A DNA stretch of 64,000 nucleotides. Source: Chloroflexota bacterium. GTDB taxonomy: Bacteria; Chloroflexota; Anaerolineae; Aggregatilineales; Phototrophicaceae. The DNA lies in NCBI GenBank assembly GCA_026708115.1, contig JAPOVL010000051.1:1-64000 (forward strand). Reading direction: 5' to 3'. The position numbers were made by a program, and so were the translations under genes. Within the stretch, counting starts at the first letter, position 1. Every line of letters begins with the position of its first letter. Below, piece after piece: positions 27,182-37,572 of this stretch. The notes beneath the pieces were generated by a model, which saw only the letters and a program-made list of their open reading frames with translations, had not been told where the DNA came from and did not search any database.

Positions 27182-28397
27182 CCCCAACATTCGTTCTGTA
27201 ACTGGATTCCATGCCGCCGGCGTTCATGCGGGCCTGAAAAAGGACGGCGCGCTGGACTTTGCGCTGATCAGCAGCGAGACCGATTGTGTGACTGCCGGTG
27301 TCTTTACCCGCAACAAGGTCAAAGCGGCGCCCGTGCTTTTGAACATGGAACGCTTGCGAGAAAAGGCGTCGGGCATCCGCGCCGTTGCCATCAATACGGT
27401 TAGCGCAAATGCCTGTACCGGCGCCCTGGGCTTGGAAAACGCCCGCGCAAGCTCGGAGCTGGTTGCCGAGCGCCTGGCGATCGCTAGCGACCAGGTCCTG
27501 GTGATGTCGACCGGCGTCATCGGTACCCACTTGCCGATGGACAAGATGGCGCGCGGTGTCGCGCTGGCCAGCGAGAATCTGGGAAACGACTGGTCAGCAG
27601 CCGCCGCCGGCATCATGACAACAGACACGCGCCCCAAACTTGGCTCCGTCACCATCCCGACGAGCAAGGGACCAGTTAGCTTGGCGGGCATCGTCAAAGG
27701 CGCAGGCATGATCGCGCCAGATATGGCAACCATGCTCAGCGTCATTGTGACCGATGCCAGCCTCGAGCTGCCATTGGCGGGGGCGGCGCTTTCCGCGGCG
27801 ACTCGGCAAAGCTATAACCGCATCGTCATCGACGGCGATACCAGCACCAATGACATGGTCGTTCTGATGTGTAATGGCGCCAGCGGCGTCGATATCTCGG
27901 ACGAAGCAGATGTCGAGCTATTCCAAGCCGCGTTGAATGCCCTGGCCAGGTACCTGGCGCAAGAGGTGGTGCGTGATGGCGAGGGCGTGACGAAATTCGT
28001 CACGCTTGACATACGCAACGCCGAGTCGGTCGCGGCAGCCGAGCGCATCGGACAGACGATCGGCGCCTCCGTTTTGACCAAGTCCGCCTTTTATGGCAAC
28101 GACGCCAATTGGGGACGAATCATGGCGGCAGCGGGCCGCGCCGAAGCCGCTTTTGATCCCGACAGTTCATCGCTGTTTGTCGCGGCTGGTGAGTCGATTC
28201 CGGCGGCGGAGAGAAACTTGCTCATCTTCAGCCAGGGGATGCCGACCGACTACCTTGAAGACGATGCCGCCGCCATCATGGCCGAACCGTCAATCTATTT
28301 CACCTTGGATTGTGGCCTGGGCGCGGCTGAAGCGACAATTTGGACCTGCGATATTAGTCACGACTACATCACAATTAATGGCGACTATCGTTCTTGA
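27168..28397 (+). CDS. argJ: Glutamate N-acetyltransferase / amino-acid acetyltransferase
   Basis: This 409-residue self-cleaving enzyme moves the acetyl group from N-acetylornithine to glutamate, which recycles it and makes the pathway cyclic. The autocleavage site is before Thr in the motif APDMATMLSVIVTDA near 190, giving alpha and beta chains. NDANWGRIMAAAGRAEA near 315 is the other signature. No argA is visible, so ArgJ may be bifunctional and also use acetyl-CoA. It overlaps argD and is the last gene before a dispersed repeat and carA. Confidence 0.94.
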   Translation: MIKISPNIRSVTGFHAAGVHAGLKKDGALDFALISSETDCVTAGVFTRNKVKAAPVLLNMERLREKASGIRAVAINTVSANACTGALGLENARASSELVAERLAIASDQVLVMSTGVIGTHLPMDKMARGVALASENLGNDWSAAAAGIMTTDTRPKLGSVTIPTSKGPVSLAGIVKGAGMIAPDMATMLSVIVTDASLELPLAGAALSAATRQSYNRIVIDGDTSTNDMVVLMCNGASGVDISDEADVELFQAALNALARYLAQEVVRDGEGVTKFVTLDIRNAESVAAAERIGQTIGASVLTKSAFYGNDANWGRIMAAAGRAEAAFDPDSSSLFVAAGESIPAAERNLLIFSQGMPTDYLEDDAAAIMAEPSIYFTLDCGLGAAEATIWTCDISHDYITINGDYRS

Positions 28398-28398
28398 T

Positions 28399-28504
28399 AG
28401 CCGCTCGGCGGCAACGTAAAGGTCACAGGAATGCCGCGCTCGTGCAAAATCGCTAGCCTTCTCGTCGCATGAGCGACGCGGTTTACATAAACGGGGTCGA
28501 GGGT
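28399..28504 (+). repeat. Dispersed two-hairpin repeat, copy 5 (subfamily A), running into the carA ribosome binding site
   Basis: The copy begins one base after the argJ stop with AGCCGCTCGGCGGCAACG and contains CGTCGCATGAGCGACGCGG and TTTACATAAAC. Its right end GGGGTCGAGGGT is shared with the copy at 38115 and supplies the GAGGG ribosome binding site five bases before the carA ATG. It separates the arginine and carbamoyl-phosphate genes, and its hairpins could modulate readthrough. Confidence 0.85.
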
Positions 28505-28508
28505 CAAA

Positions 28509-29630
28509 ATGCGCGCTGCGCTAGTGCTAGAAGACGGAAGGGTTTTCCCGGGCGACGGCTTTGGGGCTGAAGGCGTCCAAACCGGTGAAATCGTATTCAA
28601 CACGTCTATGACGGGTTATCAAGAGATTCTGACCGATCCCTCATATTATCGTCAGGTTGTGGCGATGACTGTGCCTCACGTCGGCAATACGGGCGTGAAT
28701 CTGGAAGATCCGGAATCGAAAAGAGTCTGGGTTTCAGGCTTTGTGGTGCGTTCGCTTAGCCCCATCGTCAGCAATTGGCGCAATCGCGGCGACCTGGCGA
28801 CCTATCTGCGTGACAACGCTGTCATCGGCGTTTCCGGGGTTGCCACCCGCGCGTTGGTGCGGCATATCCGCGAAAAGGGTGTCATGCGAGCGGCAGTGGC
28901 TCATGGCGATGCGGCGCTGAATACGGATCGGTTAACGGCGATTGCGCGCGCGTCGCTCGACATGTCCGGCGCCAACCTGGTCGACGCCGTCACAGTTTCG
29001 CAGGCCTACGAGTGGCGCCAGGGCAGCGATCCACAGTGGTACGGCGGTTCAAGCTTGGCTCGCGAGCGTCCGCTGGTTGTGGCATACGACTTTGGCATCA
29101 AACACAATATATTGCGCATGATGACGGATCGCGGCCTGCGAGTCAAAGTTGTCCCAGCGCAGACTTCTCCTCGCGATGTGCGCGCGCTGCGGCCCTCGGG
29201 CTTGTTCCTCAGCAACGGCCCAGGCGATCCGGCAGCGGTGGATTACGCGATCGAGAATGTGAGATCCCTGCTGGGAGAACTGCCGATTTTCGGCATTTGC
29301 CTCGGCCACCAGATTCTCGCGCTAGCGCTGGGAGGGAAAACCGAAAAAATGCGCTTCGGGCACCGTGGGGGCAATCAACCGGTGAAGAATCTGCACAACG
29401 GCGAAGTAGAGATAGCGACGCACAATCATGGATTCGCGGTTTCAGCGGATAGCGACCTGGGCGGCGGCGAAGTGACCCATGTTAACTTGAACGACAATAC
29501 AGTTGCCGGACTTCGTCATGAAGTCTTGCGGGCCTTTAGTGTTCAATACCATCCCGAGGCTGCGCCGGGTCCACACGATTCAATGTACCTGTTTGACGAA
29601 TACGTAGCGGCGGTTCAAACACCGCTTTAG
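28509..29630 (+). CDS. carA: Carbamoyl-phosphate synthase, small (glutaminase) subunit
   Basis: A 373-residue glutamine amidotransferase subunit. It hydrolyses glutamine and passes ammonia to CarB. Residues 1-150 form the CarA N-terminal domain (LVLEDGRVFPGDGFG, VFNTSMTGYQEILTDPSY). The class I glutaminase triad is Cys in FGICLGHQILALALGG near 262 and His-Glu in VQYHPEAAPGP near 345. The neighbours argCBDJ upstream and carB 47 bp downstream point to supply for arginine and pyrimidines. Translation probably initiates from a ribosome binding site delivered by the repeat. Confidence 0.95.
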   Translation: MRAALVLEDGRVFPGDGFGAEGVQTGEIVFNTSMTGYQEILTDPSYYRQVVAMTVPHVGNTGVNLEDPESKRVWVSGFVVRSLSPIVSNWRNRGDLATYLRDNAVIGVSGVATRALVRHIREKGVMRAAVAHGDAALNTDRLTAIARASLDMSGANLVDAVTVSQAYEWRQGSDPQWYGGSSLARERPLVVAYDFGIKHNILRMMTDRGLRVKVVPAQTSPRDVRALRPSGLFLSNGPGDPAAVDYAIENVRSLLGELPIFGICLGHQILALALGGKTEKMRFGHRGGNQPVKNLHNGEVEIATHNHGFAVSADSDLGGGEVTHVNLNDNTVAGLRHEVLRAFSVQYHPEAAPGPHDSMYLFDEYVAAVQTPL

Positions 29631-29677
29631 CAACCCTTTGATGCCTTTGGCAGTCCTCTTAATTACGGACTATATCA

Positions 29678-32600
29678 ATGCCCAAACGGTCAGATATCAA
29701 GACAATCATGATCATCGGTTCCGGGCCGATTGTCATTGGACAAGCCTGCGAATTCGATTATAGCGGCGTACAGGCCTGCAAAGCCTTGAAGCAAAAGGGA
29801 TATCGCATTGTCTTGCTTAACTCCAACCCGGCCACGATTATGACCGATCCCGAATTTGCCGACGCAACATATATCGAACCGCTGACCACCTACATCTGCG
29901 AAAAGATCATAGCCAAGGAAAGGCCCGACGCCTTGCTGCCCACAGTTGGCGGACAGACCGCGCTTAATCTTGCCGTGGAATTGCAAGAGGCCGGCTTGCT
30001 GGAGCGATTCGGCGTGGACTTAATCGGCGCGACCCTGACCAGCATTCAACTTGCGGAAGACCGGCAACTGTTCAATGAGACAATGACTGAGATCGGCCTG
30101 CGCGTACCAGATAGCAAAGTGGTCGGCAATGTCGAGGAAGCCTTGTCCTTCGCCGCCCACATCGGCTATCCGGTTTTGATCCGCCCGTCGTTCACAATGG
30201 GCGGCGCCGGGGGTGGCGTGGCCTATGATGCGGACGAACTGCGCGCGGTGGCGGCAAATGGCATTCGTCAAAGCCCGGTCGGGCAGGTGCTCGTGGACAA
30301 GAGCCTGCTCGGCTGGAAGGAATACGAACTCGAGTTAATGCGCGACGCCAAAGGTAACTTTGTCGTCGTCTGTTCGATAGAAAACCTCGACCCGATGGGC
30401 GTGCATACGGGTGACAGCATTACCATTGCCCCGGCCCAGACGCTTACGGACAAGGAATTGCAGCGACTACGCAATATGTCCCGCCTGATATTTGACCGCG
30501 TGGGCATCACGACCGGCGGCGCGAACGTGCAGTTCGCCATCAACCCCGATGATGGCGACGTCTATGTGATCGAGATGAATCCGCGCGTATCCCGTTCCTC
30601 CGCCCTGGCTAGCAAAGCCACCGGCTTTCCTATCGCCAAGATCGCTGCGCTGCTCGCGGTCGGTTTCACCTTGGACGAGATCGCCAACGACATCACCCGG
30701 CAGACGCCCGCCAGTTTCGAGCCGTCGCTGGACTATGTCGTGGTCAAGATTCCCCGCTGGGATTTCAAGAAGTTTGCGGGCGCGGATCCGGTTTTGGGTC
30801 CCCAGATGAAAGCGGTGGGCGAGGTCATGGCGATCGGCAGGACCTTTCCCGAAGCCCTGCAAAAGGCCGTCCGCTCGCTCGATATCGGCATTGACGGATT
30901 CGGCAGCCAGGCGCGCGAGCATCTATCGCCGGAAGCGCTTGCCGTGCCGACGGCACAGCGCTTGTTCCAGGTGGCGACGGTGATTGGCGAAAGGGTCCAA
31001 ATTGATGAAATCGTTCGCCAGACGCGCTTCGACCCCTGGTTTGTCCAGCAAATGAGCGAGTTAATGGCGATTCACAATACGCTGCTGGACAAGGGACTGC
31101 GCCTTTCCGATCTGGATCAACGCGATATGCTCAAGCTGAAACGCTACGGATTCAGCGACGCCTACATTGCTGGACTATTGGAGGAAGAAGAACTTACCGT
31201 TCGGCATCATCGCAAGTCGCTGGGCGTCTCTGCCAATTTCTATCGCGTCGATACCTGTGCCGCGGAATTCGAAGCGCATACACCTTACCTATATTCGACT
31301 TACGAAATGGACGACGAAGCCGAGCCCGTCCCGACCCGCAAAGTGATGATTCTAGGCGGCGGGCCCAATCGTATCGGTCAAGGGATCGAGTTCGATTACT
31401 GTTGCGTCCACGCTTGCTTCGCACTGCGGGAGATGGGCTTCGAGACCATTATGGTGAATTGCAATCCGGAAACGGTCAGCACCGACTACGACACGGCTGA
31501 TCGCTTGTATTTCGAGCCGCTGACAGCGGAAGACGTCATGAACATTGTCGACCGTGAAGGGCCGGATGGCATACTGGTGCAATTTGGTGGGCAGACGCCG
31601 CTAAATATCGCCCGCGACTTGCAGCGGATGGGCGCGCCAATTTGGGGCACGTCAGTTGATACGATTGACCTTGCAGAAGATAGAGAACGCTTCAATGCCC
31701 TCATGGGCGAACTTAATATCATGCAACCGGCGGGCGCGACGATTGTTACGAGAAACGATGCCGCGCTGGCTGCTGGTCGCATTGGTTATCCGGTGCTGGT
31801 ACGTCCCAGTTATGTCTTGGGTGGGCGCGGCATGGCGATAGTTTTTGACGAGTGTCAACTGCTAGCCTGGCTGGACAATAACGTGACTTGGGGCGGCCAT
31901 CCTGTGTTGCTCGATCAATTCTTGGACGATGCCTACGAAGTCGATGTGGACGCGCTGGCGGATGGCAGGCAAGTTACAATTGGCGGAATCATGCAGCACA
32001 TCGAACAAGCCGGCGTGCACAGCGGCGATTCCGCCTGTGTTGCGCCGCCCTACAGAATCAGTTATTTTCATTTGGATGTGATTAGAGACTATACTCGGCG
32101 CATTGGCAAGGCGCTGGGCATCAAGGGACTGTTTAACATACAGTTTGCGGTCAAGGATGATGAAGTGTACGTGCTGGAAGTGAATCCGCGCTCCAGTCGG
32201 ACCGTGCCTTTTATCAGCAAGGCTATTGGACATCCACTGGCGCGCTACGCCGCGGAAATCGCCGCTGGCAGGACGCTGCAAGAGATTGGATTTGTTTCGG
32301 AACCCGCCACAGACGGTTTTTTTGTTAAGGAAGCAGTGTTTCCCTTTCAGAAGTTCCCGGGGGTCGATACGCGTCTGGGACCGGAGATGCGGTCGACGGG
32401 AGAGGTGATGGGGCACGCATCGTCATTCGGTCACGCCTATGTAAAGGCGCAAGCGGCCGCGGGCACGCCCTTGCCGGTGGATGGCACCGTGTTCATCAGC
32501 GTTAATGACTTTGACAAGGCGGTTGTCGCCAAGATTGCCAGAGACCTGGTTCAGTTCGGCTTCCGACTGGTTGCAACGAATGGAACCGCCAACTGGCTAA

Positions 32601-32899
32601 ACAGCCTGGGAATCAAAGCCAGTCCCGTGAAGAAGCTTTCGCAAGGCGCGCCAAACGTTTTGGACTTGATGCAAAACGGCGGCGTTGATTTGGTGATAAA
32701 CACCCCCAGGGGCGGCCAAGCGCACGAAGACGGCATTCGGATCCGCAGCCAGGCTTACGCTTTGGGCGTACCGATTATTACGACCATGAGCGCGGCGGCG
32801 GCTTCAGTGCAGGGCATTCGGCGACTGCGCGAAAGCCCGCTGAGTGTTCGCAGTTTGCAGTCACATTATGAAGAAAACGGCAGGACAAGCGATAAATGA
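29678..32899 (+). CDS. carB: Carbamoyl-phosphate synthase, large subunit
   Basis: A 1073-residue, full-length synthetase. Two homologous ATP-grasp halves are visible: the first from [21 protein letters not shown] at 10-30 and the second from [19 protein letters not shown] near 555. They make carboxyphosphate and carbamoyl phosphate, respectively. ATP-binding glycine-rich segments [13 protein letters not shown] and [13 protein letters not shown] are intact, as are the [10 protein letters not shown] and EVNPRSSRT metal-binding blocks. The C-terminal MGS-like regulatory domain (about 935-1073) would bind UMP or ornithine. It follows carA and precedes hpt by 15 bp. Confidence 0.96.
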   Translation: MPKRSDIKTIMIIGSGPIVIGQACEFDYSGVQACKALKQKGYRIVLLNSNPATIMTDPEFADATYIEPLTTYICEKIIAKERPDALLPTVGGQTALNLAVELQEAGLLERFGVDLIGATLTSIQLAEDRQLFNETMTEIGLRVPDSKVVGNVEEALSFAAHIGYPVLIRPSFTMGGAGGGVAYDADELRAVAANGIRQSPVGQVLVDKSLLGWKEYELELMRDAKGNFVVVCSIENLDPMGVHTGDSITIAPAQTLTDKELQRLRNMSRLIFDRVGITTGGANVQFAINPDDGDVYVIEMNPRVSRSSALASKATGFPIAKIAALLAVGFTLDEIANDITRQTPASFEPSLDYVVVKIPRWDFKKFAGADPVLGPQMKAVGEVMAIGRTFPEALQKAVRSLDIGIDGFGSQAREHLSPEALAVPTAQRLFQVATVIGERVQIDEIVRQTRFDPWFVQQMSELMAIHNTLLDKGLRLSDLDQRDMLKLKRYGFSDAYIAGLLEEEELTVRHHRKSLGVSANFYRVDTCAAEFEAHTPYLYSTYEMDDEAEPVPTRKVMILGGGPNRIGQGIEFDYCCVHACFALREMGFETIMVNCNPETVSTDYDTADRLYFEPLTAEDVMNIVDREGPDGILVQFGGQTPLNIARDLQRMGAPIWGTSVDTIDLAEDRERFNALMGELNIMQPAGATIVTRNDAALAAGRIGYPVLVRPSYVLGGRGMAIVFDECQLLAWLDNNVTWGGHPVLLDQFLDDAYEVDVDALADGRQVTIGGIMQHIEQAGVHSGDSACVAPPYRISYFHLDVIRDYTRRIGKALGIKGLFNIQFAVKDDEVYVLEVNPRSSRTVPFISKAIGHPLARYAAEIAAGRTLQEIGFVSEPATDGFFVKEAVFPFQKFPGVDTRLGPEMRSTGEVMGHASSFGHAYVKAQAAAGTPLPVDGTVFISVNDFDKAVVAKIARDLVQFGFRLVATNGTANWLNSLGIKASPVKKLSQGAPNVLDLMQNGGVDLVINTPRGGQAHEDGIRIRSQAYALGVPIITTMSAAAASVQGIRRLRESPLSVRSLQSHYEENGRTSDK

Positions 32900-32914
32900 G
32901 AGGACGAACGGCCA

Positions 32915-33475
32915 ATGGCGCGTGCATACAAAAGATATCTTGAAGAGATTCTTATTGATGAGGATCGCCTGCAAGCGCGAATCGCCGAACTCGGAAAGAT
33001 ACTTAACCGTGATTATGCGGATTGCGAAGATCTGCTATTGCTGTGCATTCTAAAGGGCGGCGTCATGTTCCTGACGGATCTTTCGCGTCATATCCAGGTA
33101 CCACATATGATTGATTTCATGGCGGCCAGCAGCTATGGAGTTGGCGCCCGTCAGTCCGCCGGATCGGTGCGTATCGATATGGATCTGCAAACTGATGTCC
33201 GTGGCAAACACGTGCTCGTTGTTGAGGACATCATTGATAGCGGACATACCTTGAGTTTCGTCATTAAGACGCTAAAGAGCCGTGAACCGGCCAGCTTAAA
33301 GCTATGCGCCTTGCTCAACAAGCAGTCGCGCCGGGAAATCGAGATCGACGTCGATTATGTCGGTTTCGATATCGAAAACAAGTTTGTTTTTGGCTATGGG
33401 CTCGATCTGGACGAACGATTCCGCAACCTTCCCTTCGTTGGGGTGGCGCGGCAGGATGCCCTAGTAGATGAGTGA
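32915..33475 (+). CDS. hpt: Hypoxanthine phosphoribosyltransferase
   Basis: A 186-residue type I phosphoribosyltransferase that salvages hypoxanthine or guanine with PRPP. The PRPP loop is VLVVEDIIDSGHTL at about 94-107, the catalytic flexible loop contains SSYGVGARQSAGSV, and the early CILKGGVMFLTDL motif is also typical. The C-terminal FVFGYGLDLDERFRNLPF is the Hpt signature. It lies 15 bp behind carB and overlaps the following gene by eight bases, so it is probably part of a long carA-carB-hpt-cca transcript. Confidence 0.94.
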   Translation: MARAYKRYLEEILIDEDRLQARIAELGKILNRDYADCEDLLLLCILKGGVMFLTDLSRHIQVPHMIDFMAASSYGVGARQSAGSVRIDMDLQTDVRGKHVLVVEDIIDSGHTLSFVIKTLKSREPASLKLCALLNKQSRREIEIDVDYVGFDIENKFVFGYGLDLDERFRNLPFVGVARQDALVDE

Positions 33476-34931
33476 CGCAGGCCCTCTCCTGCAATGGAGT
33501 GAACTTGTATACGATCTGCAGCGCCTGCTTCGCGACAAGGGAGTCACAACACCGTTGTACGTTGTCGGCGGGGCGGTGCGCGACGCCTACAAGCGCGCGG
33601 CTATCACCGATGTTGATATCGCAGTAGATGGGGACGCGATCGGCATCGCCAAGCAAGTGGCCGACTGGCTGGATGCCGACATTTATATTATGGATCGCGA
33701 ACGCGGCGTCGCGCGCGTCTTCCTCAAGCGCGAGTCGGGAGCGTTTTTGCTCGACTTCGCGCGCTTTCGCGGCGCGACCCTCCACGACGATCTCATTAAG
33801 CGCGATTTCACAGTGAATACCTTGGCAGCCGACCTGCTCGGGGACCTGTCTCATTTGATAGACCTGCTTGGTGGCGAGCGCGACCTTCGCGAAGGCGTGT
33901 TGCGCCGCTGCTCGCCAAATGCGATCAAAGATGATCCTGTCCGAGCCCTAAGAGCCGTGCGGCAAAGCACGCAGTTGGGTTTGAAAATGCACCCGGCGAC
34001 ATTGTCCGATGTTCGTCTGTTTGCCCCCGGCCTTAGTCAGATTTCGCCCGAAAGAATACGTGACGAGTTTTTCAAGTTGTTGGCTCTGGACAACGCAGCG
34101 CGCGGGCTCCGAGTATTGCAGCATTTGGGGATACTCCAGCGTATCTTGCCAGATCAGTTTGGCCAGACGCCGGCAGAAGGTCCACCGCAGCAGCAGCTGG
34201 ATGCATGGTCTCGCAGCCTGCGCATAACCGAGCGCATGTGCGCCATCTTGACCGCTGTTAGCGAGAGGCGTACGGACAACAACGCTGCAGCCTTTGATCT
34301 CGGGATGCTAGTCATTCAAATGGATCGCTTTCGCGGACAATTGCAAGAGCGCTTGAGCCGCAGCTATGGCAACGGGAGACGACATCGAGAATTGTTAGTC
34401 CTGGCCGCGTTCTTGAGCAACCTGAGCGAGATGGATTCTGCAACAGATGGAGAGCAATTGTCCCTGTTGGCAAAAGCTGTATCCAGGTCTCTGCGGCTAA
34501 CGCTGGAAGAGGGTCGTCATCTGTCGCTGGCCATGTCCAAATATCAGGTCATACTGGATGAATCCGAGTGGTCGCCTTTGGCCCGTCATCGCTTCTGGTT
34601 TGGCTTAGACGAAGCGGGGATTGACGCCATTTTCCTGGCGGCGGCCGTTTATTTGGGCAGGCAAGGCGAGGGGATCCAGCAAGCAGATTGGCTTGCTTTT
34701 GTCGACATCGCAACTGAGTTGCTGGATACCTGGTTCAGGCAATATGAAGATGTCGTCAGTCCTCCGCTGCTGCTGGACGGTGAAGATATTATGAAAACGC
34801 TTGGCATCAAACGCGGACCGGTGGTAGGCCGGCTTTTGAGCACCTTGCGCGAGGCGCAGGTCCTCGGCACAGTGCGTAGTGTTGATGAGGCACGAGCCTT
34901 CGTTGCCCGACAACAGGTCGAATCAGGCTAA
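33468..34931 (+). CDS. cca: CCA tRNA nucleotidyltransferase / poly(A) polymerase family protein
   Basis: A 487-residue class II nucleotidyltransferase. The head domain carries LYVVGGAVRDAYKR near residue 24-37 and the metal aspartates DVDIAVDGDAI near 45. DFARFRGATLHDDLIKRDFTVN near 100-120 and the RRCSPNAIKDDPVRALRAVR region are the neck and CCA-specific motifs. The long C-terminal part (about 240-487) is helical and without an obvious HD domain. CCA-adding, A-adding or poly(A) polymerase activity cannot be distinguished by eye. Its end overlaps the convergent rsmD by 9 bp. Confidence 0.85.
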   Translation: MSDAGPLLQWSELVYDLQRLLRDKGVTTPLYVVGGAVRDAYKRAAITDVDIAVDGDAIGIAKQVADWLDADIYIMDRERGVARVFLKRESGAFLLDFARFRGATLHDDLIKRDFTVNTLAADLLGDLSHLIDLLGGERDLREGVLRRCSPNAIKDDPVRALRAVRQSTQLGLKMHPATLSDVRLFAPGLSQISPERIRDEFFKLLALDNAARGLRVLQHLGILQRILPDQFGQTPAEGPPQQQLDAWSRSLRITERMCAILTAVSERRTDNNAAAFDLGMLVIQMDRFRGQLQERLSRSYGNGRRHRELLVLAAFLSNLSEMDSATDGEQLSLLAKAVSRSLRLTLEEGRHLSLAMSKYQVILDESEWSPLARHRFWFGLDEAGIDAIFLAAAVYLGRQGEGIQQADWLAFVDIATELLDTWFRQYEDVVSPPLLLDGEDIMKTLGIKRGPVVGRLLSTLREAQVLGTVRSVDEARAFVARQQVESG

Positions 34932-35537
34932 ATCCGAATTATCTTCATCGATATGCGCCGTGCGCTTTTGCTCACTGGCGTCGACGAACTCAAAAAACAG
35001 CAGCATCGTCCTGCCATATACGCGCCGGTCATATTCGATCAAGTGGCGCAAGCAAAAATCATCTTCCAGTTCGCGCGGATCAATCTGTACGACTATGACC
35101 GAATCCGGGTGATGCCAAGAAGGGTTTCCGTCAAGGGCTTTCAGGGTTGTCAACCAGTGCCCAAGGTATTGCGGCGGCGCAACGTAAATGAAGTCGAAGC
35201 GTCTTTCCGGCGGACGCTTGATTAGGTCAAAAGCGTCACGATGCCGCAGGACCGCGCGCGCAGCGAGCCGCGTGCGCTTGAGGTTTTCGCGGATGGTCTT
35301 GAGCGCGGCGCGATGGCGGTCGACGAAGTAGACCTGTTCGCCGCCACGACTTAACGCTTCTATGCCGACGCTGCCGGTGCCGGCGAAAAGATCGAGCATC
35401 GTAGCGCCAATGATGTCATCGCCGATGATGCTGAAGAGGGCTTCTTTGACCCGGTCCATGATCGGGCGGGTGCTATCCCCGGGGACGGCTTTTAGCCGAG
35501 CGCCGCGCGCGCTGCCAGCGATGACGCGCAGAGACAT
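34923..35537 (-). CDS. rsmD: 16S rRNA (guanine966-N2)-methyltransferase RsmD family
   Basis: A 204-residue Rossmann methyltransferase. RVIAGSARGARLKAVPG and STRPIMDRVKEALFSII are clear RsmD signatures, and the SAM loop is LDLFAGTGSVGIEALSRGG near 48-66. The catalytic motif IV, normally [DN]PP[FY], reads YVAPPQY near 125, so the Asp is replaced by Ala. This may be a lineage-specific variant, because the rest of the fold is complete, but activity should not be taken for granted. Its ATG overlaps the stop of the UroD-like gene (TGATG), which shows translational coupling. Confidence 0.85.
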   Translation of the reverse strand: MSLRVIAGSARGARLKAVPGDSTRPIMDRVKEALFSIIGDDIIGATMLDLFAGTGSVGIEALSRGGEQVYFVDRHRAALKTIRENLKRTRLAARAVLRHRDAFDLIKRPPERRFDFIYVAPPQYLGHWLTTLKALDGNPSWHHPDSVIVVQIDPRELEDDFCLRHLIEYDRRVYGRTMLLFFEFVDASEQKRTAHIDEDNSDLA

Positions 35538-36532
35538 CAGACCGCCAGACTTTCCACGATACTGCGGACGGCGCGCAAGTTTGACAGCGGCGCGGTTATG
35601 TAGCCGTCCCCGCTCCCGGCCAGTATGAGTCGGCGTCCTTCCATGTGATGCAAAATGTCGCGAATCGCGGACTGAAGCAGGGCGGGCGTGCCTTGATGCA
35701 AGTGCTCCCAGTCGCTCAAACCACCGCAGACAGCGCCTGGAAATGCCAGCTTCATCTGTAATAGTTCGCTTTTGTCACCCGAGAAGTCCCAATTGAGAAA
35801 TTGTACGGGCGCAGCGGAAAAGAGGTCGAACATCGGGGATGTACCCTGAACCTGTACCGCATTGAGCCACCAGTCGGGTTGGATGTAATCCAGGATCGCT
35901 TGATTGAATGGCATCGCCATTGCTTTGTATTCGAATGCAGACATTAACTTATAGCTTGCCATACGCGAGACCATGAAAATGCCGGCAATCAGGGGTTTGG
36001 TTCGTATCGCTTCCAGGAAGCGAAGTGTGCTTTCAGTCAGGGCATTAAGCCCGCTGCGCAACCTGTCCGGGCGCAAGCGCATGTCTCTTAACAATTGCGC
36101 GCAACCGGCGATTTGCGCCGCCTGGGTCATCGGGCTGTAAATGGTTTGCAAAACCGGCATGTCATCGGCTCCAATTGCTGAATTCACGAGGGACAAGCAC
36201 TCGATCTGTTGGGCCAGGGCGCCGCGTTCCGGGGAAAGCGGCCGTATCGTCGTCCAGTCAAGGGAGCGTTGTATGATGAACTTCTGCGTTTCGCGCTTGC
36301 CTCGTCGATCACCGAGCCAGGCGTCCTGGATGCCGTAATCTGCAACCAGGAAATTGTTCGACGGCATCACACGAACAAAGTCCCAGTCATATTCTTGCTG
36401 ATAGTTTACGATGGAGCGAGCCAAATCGGCCGAGCGCTGATCGTCGCCGGGAAAATGGCGCCACAAGGACAGGGGCAGACGATCAACCGGTACCCCGGCG
36501 ATTGCGCGTTCGAGTCGCTCGCGTTTGTGCAT
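35537..36532 (-). CDS. Uroporphyrinogen decarboxylase family protein
   Basis: A 331-residue TIM-barrel protein of the UroD/MtaA-CmuA family. The opening KRERLERAIAGVPVDRLPLSLWRHFPGDD and the WDF(V)RVMPSNNF block are typical. The true haem enzyme would carry RQAGR-type residues and conserved arginines, and these are not clear here, so it is more likely a divergent member than HemE. Methylcorrinoid transfer is another function in this family. It is upstream of rsmD, with which it shares an overlapping stop and start, and downstream of a TPR gene by 8 bp. Confidence 0.75.
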   Translation of the reverse strand: MHKRERLERAIAGVPVDRLPLSLWRHFPGDDQRSADLARSIVNYQQEYDWDFVRVMPSNNFLVADYGIQDAWLGDRRGKRETQKFIIQRSLDWTTIRPLSPERGALAQQIECLSLVNSAIGADDMPVLQTIYSPMTQAAQIAGCAQLLRDMRLRPDRLRSGLNALTESTLRFLEAIRTKPLIAGIFMVSRMASYKLMSAFEYKAMAMPFNQAILDYIQPDWWLNAVQVQGTSPMFDLFSAAPVQFLNWDFSGDKSELLQMKLAFPGAVCGGLSDWEHLHQGTPALLQSAIRDILHHMEGRRLILAGSGDGYITAPLSNLRAVRSIVESLAV

Positions 36533-36540
36533 GGCAGGGG

Positions 36541-36900
36541 CTAGGAACCGTTGCCCCCTACGTCCTCGATACGCTGTTTCAGCATGCGAGTTAGCATCAT
36601 AAATCGGTCATCGTCGTTGGAATCCAGGTCATTGGCGCCGTGATGGCCCTCGATGTGGGACGTCGTTTGTACGGCATCGAGCGCCTGCTGCGCGAAGTTC
36701 AGGGCTCTTTGGAAAGCGGCCATTGATTCGCTCTTATTGCCATCCGCTTTGTGCGCCAGGCCGAGGCCATAATGCGCGTCAACATTCTCGGGATTGGCGC
36801 TGATGACTTCTCCAAACAATCTGATGGCTTCGGCGTTATTGCCATCGCGATGTGCGCGCCAGGCTCTGCCAACTCGTTCTGTCGTGGGTAGGGTAGACAT
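36541..36900 (-). CDS. Small TPR protein
   Basis: A 119-residue protein with tetratricopeptide repeats: RVGRAWRAHRDGNNAEAIRLFGEV and AHYGLGLAHKADGNKSESM are two helix pairs. A third, FAQQALDAVQTT, may follow. The start at 36898-36900 is preceded by AGGAG five bases away. A longer frame from 36915 is less likely. It is probably a scaffold or adaptor, and its partner is unknown. It begins the minus-strand cluster that continues with the UroD-like and RsmD genes. Confidence 0.75.
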   Translation of the reverse strand: MSTLPTTERVGRAWRAHRDGNNAEAIRLFGEVISANPENVDAHYGLGLAHKADGNKSESMAAFQRALNFAQQALDAVQTTSHIEGHHGANDLDSNDDDRFMMLTRMLKQRIEDVGGNGS

Positions 36901-37083
36901 ATAAACTCCTATCACTGTGTTTCTCGCCTATCGACATAGCGCGACAGGCAAGGCTCGTTTCAGTTAGGCATATTCTACTTCAAAATCATCGGTCTATACC
37001 AATCGGCTCTGCTACGACAGTTGCGCGTTTGCGTGTCATCTTGTCTTGTCGCTAAACTTCGCGAGTGATATGCTATCGTCGAC

Positions 37084-37566
37084 ATGAGATTGAACAAGAT
37101 ACGCCACTTGGCGATACGTTTTGCAGTAGAGGAAGACTTGAGGCAGGCAGTTCTTGTTTGGAACGAGCGCGCGTCGTTGCTGCAGCAGTCAGATGATTTT
37201 CAGCCCTTAAACCCGGAGCGGATGCTCGATTGGCAGCGACAAGCCAGTTCTTGGCTGACGAACGACAAGTGCGCCTTCTTCGTAGGGGAGGTGAACAAGA
37301 GCATATGCGGCTACATGGTGATCATGATCTCTGAGGGACCTGCCGGGCTGGGGCCGGCCGTCGTTGGGACAGTGATCGATATGGCCGTTGACCTGCACGA
37401 ATCTCGTCCTGGCCTCGCTGGCGCGTTGTTAGATGAAGCGTGTAAATGGCTCAAGGCGCGCGATATTGCTTATTTGACCGTGGACGTACCAGCGCGTTAT
37501 CCCGTTGAAGAGGCTTTCTGGCGGGCGCGTTTGCGATTTAACCAGAATTGGTTAGCTCTGTCTTAA
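37084..37566 (+). CDS. GNAT family N-acetyltransferase
   Basis: A 160-residue GNAT-like protein. The fold is supported by the N-terminal RFAVEEDLRQAVLVWNE, the strand KSICGYMVIMISE, the VVGTVIDMAVDLHESRPGLAGALLDEA acetyl-CoA loop with an atypical PGLAGAL in place of RGxGxG, and the C-terminal AFWRARLRFNQNW. The altered loop makes cofactor binding less certain. It precedes a second GNAT gene by 80 bases, with a reverse-oriented repeat between them. The substrate is unknown. Confidence 0.7.
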   Translation: MRLNKIRHLAIRFAVEEDLRQAVLVWNERASLLQQSDDFQPLNPERMLDWQRQASSWLTNDKCAFFVGEVNKSICGYMVIMISEGPAGLGPAVVGTVIDMAVDLHESRPGLAGALLDEACKWLKARDIAYLTVDVPARYPVEEAFWRARLRFNQNWLALS

Positions 37567-37572
37567 TATACC

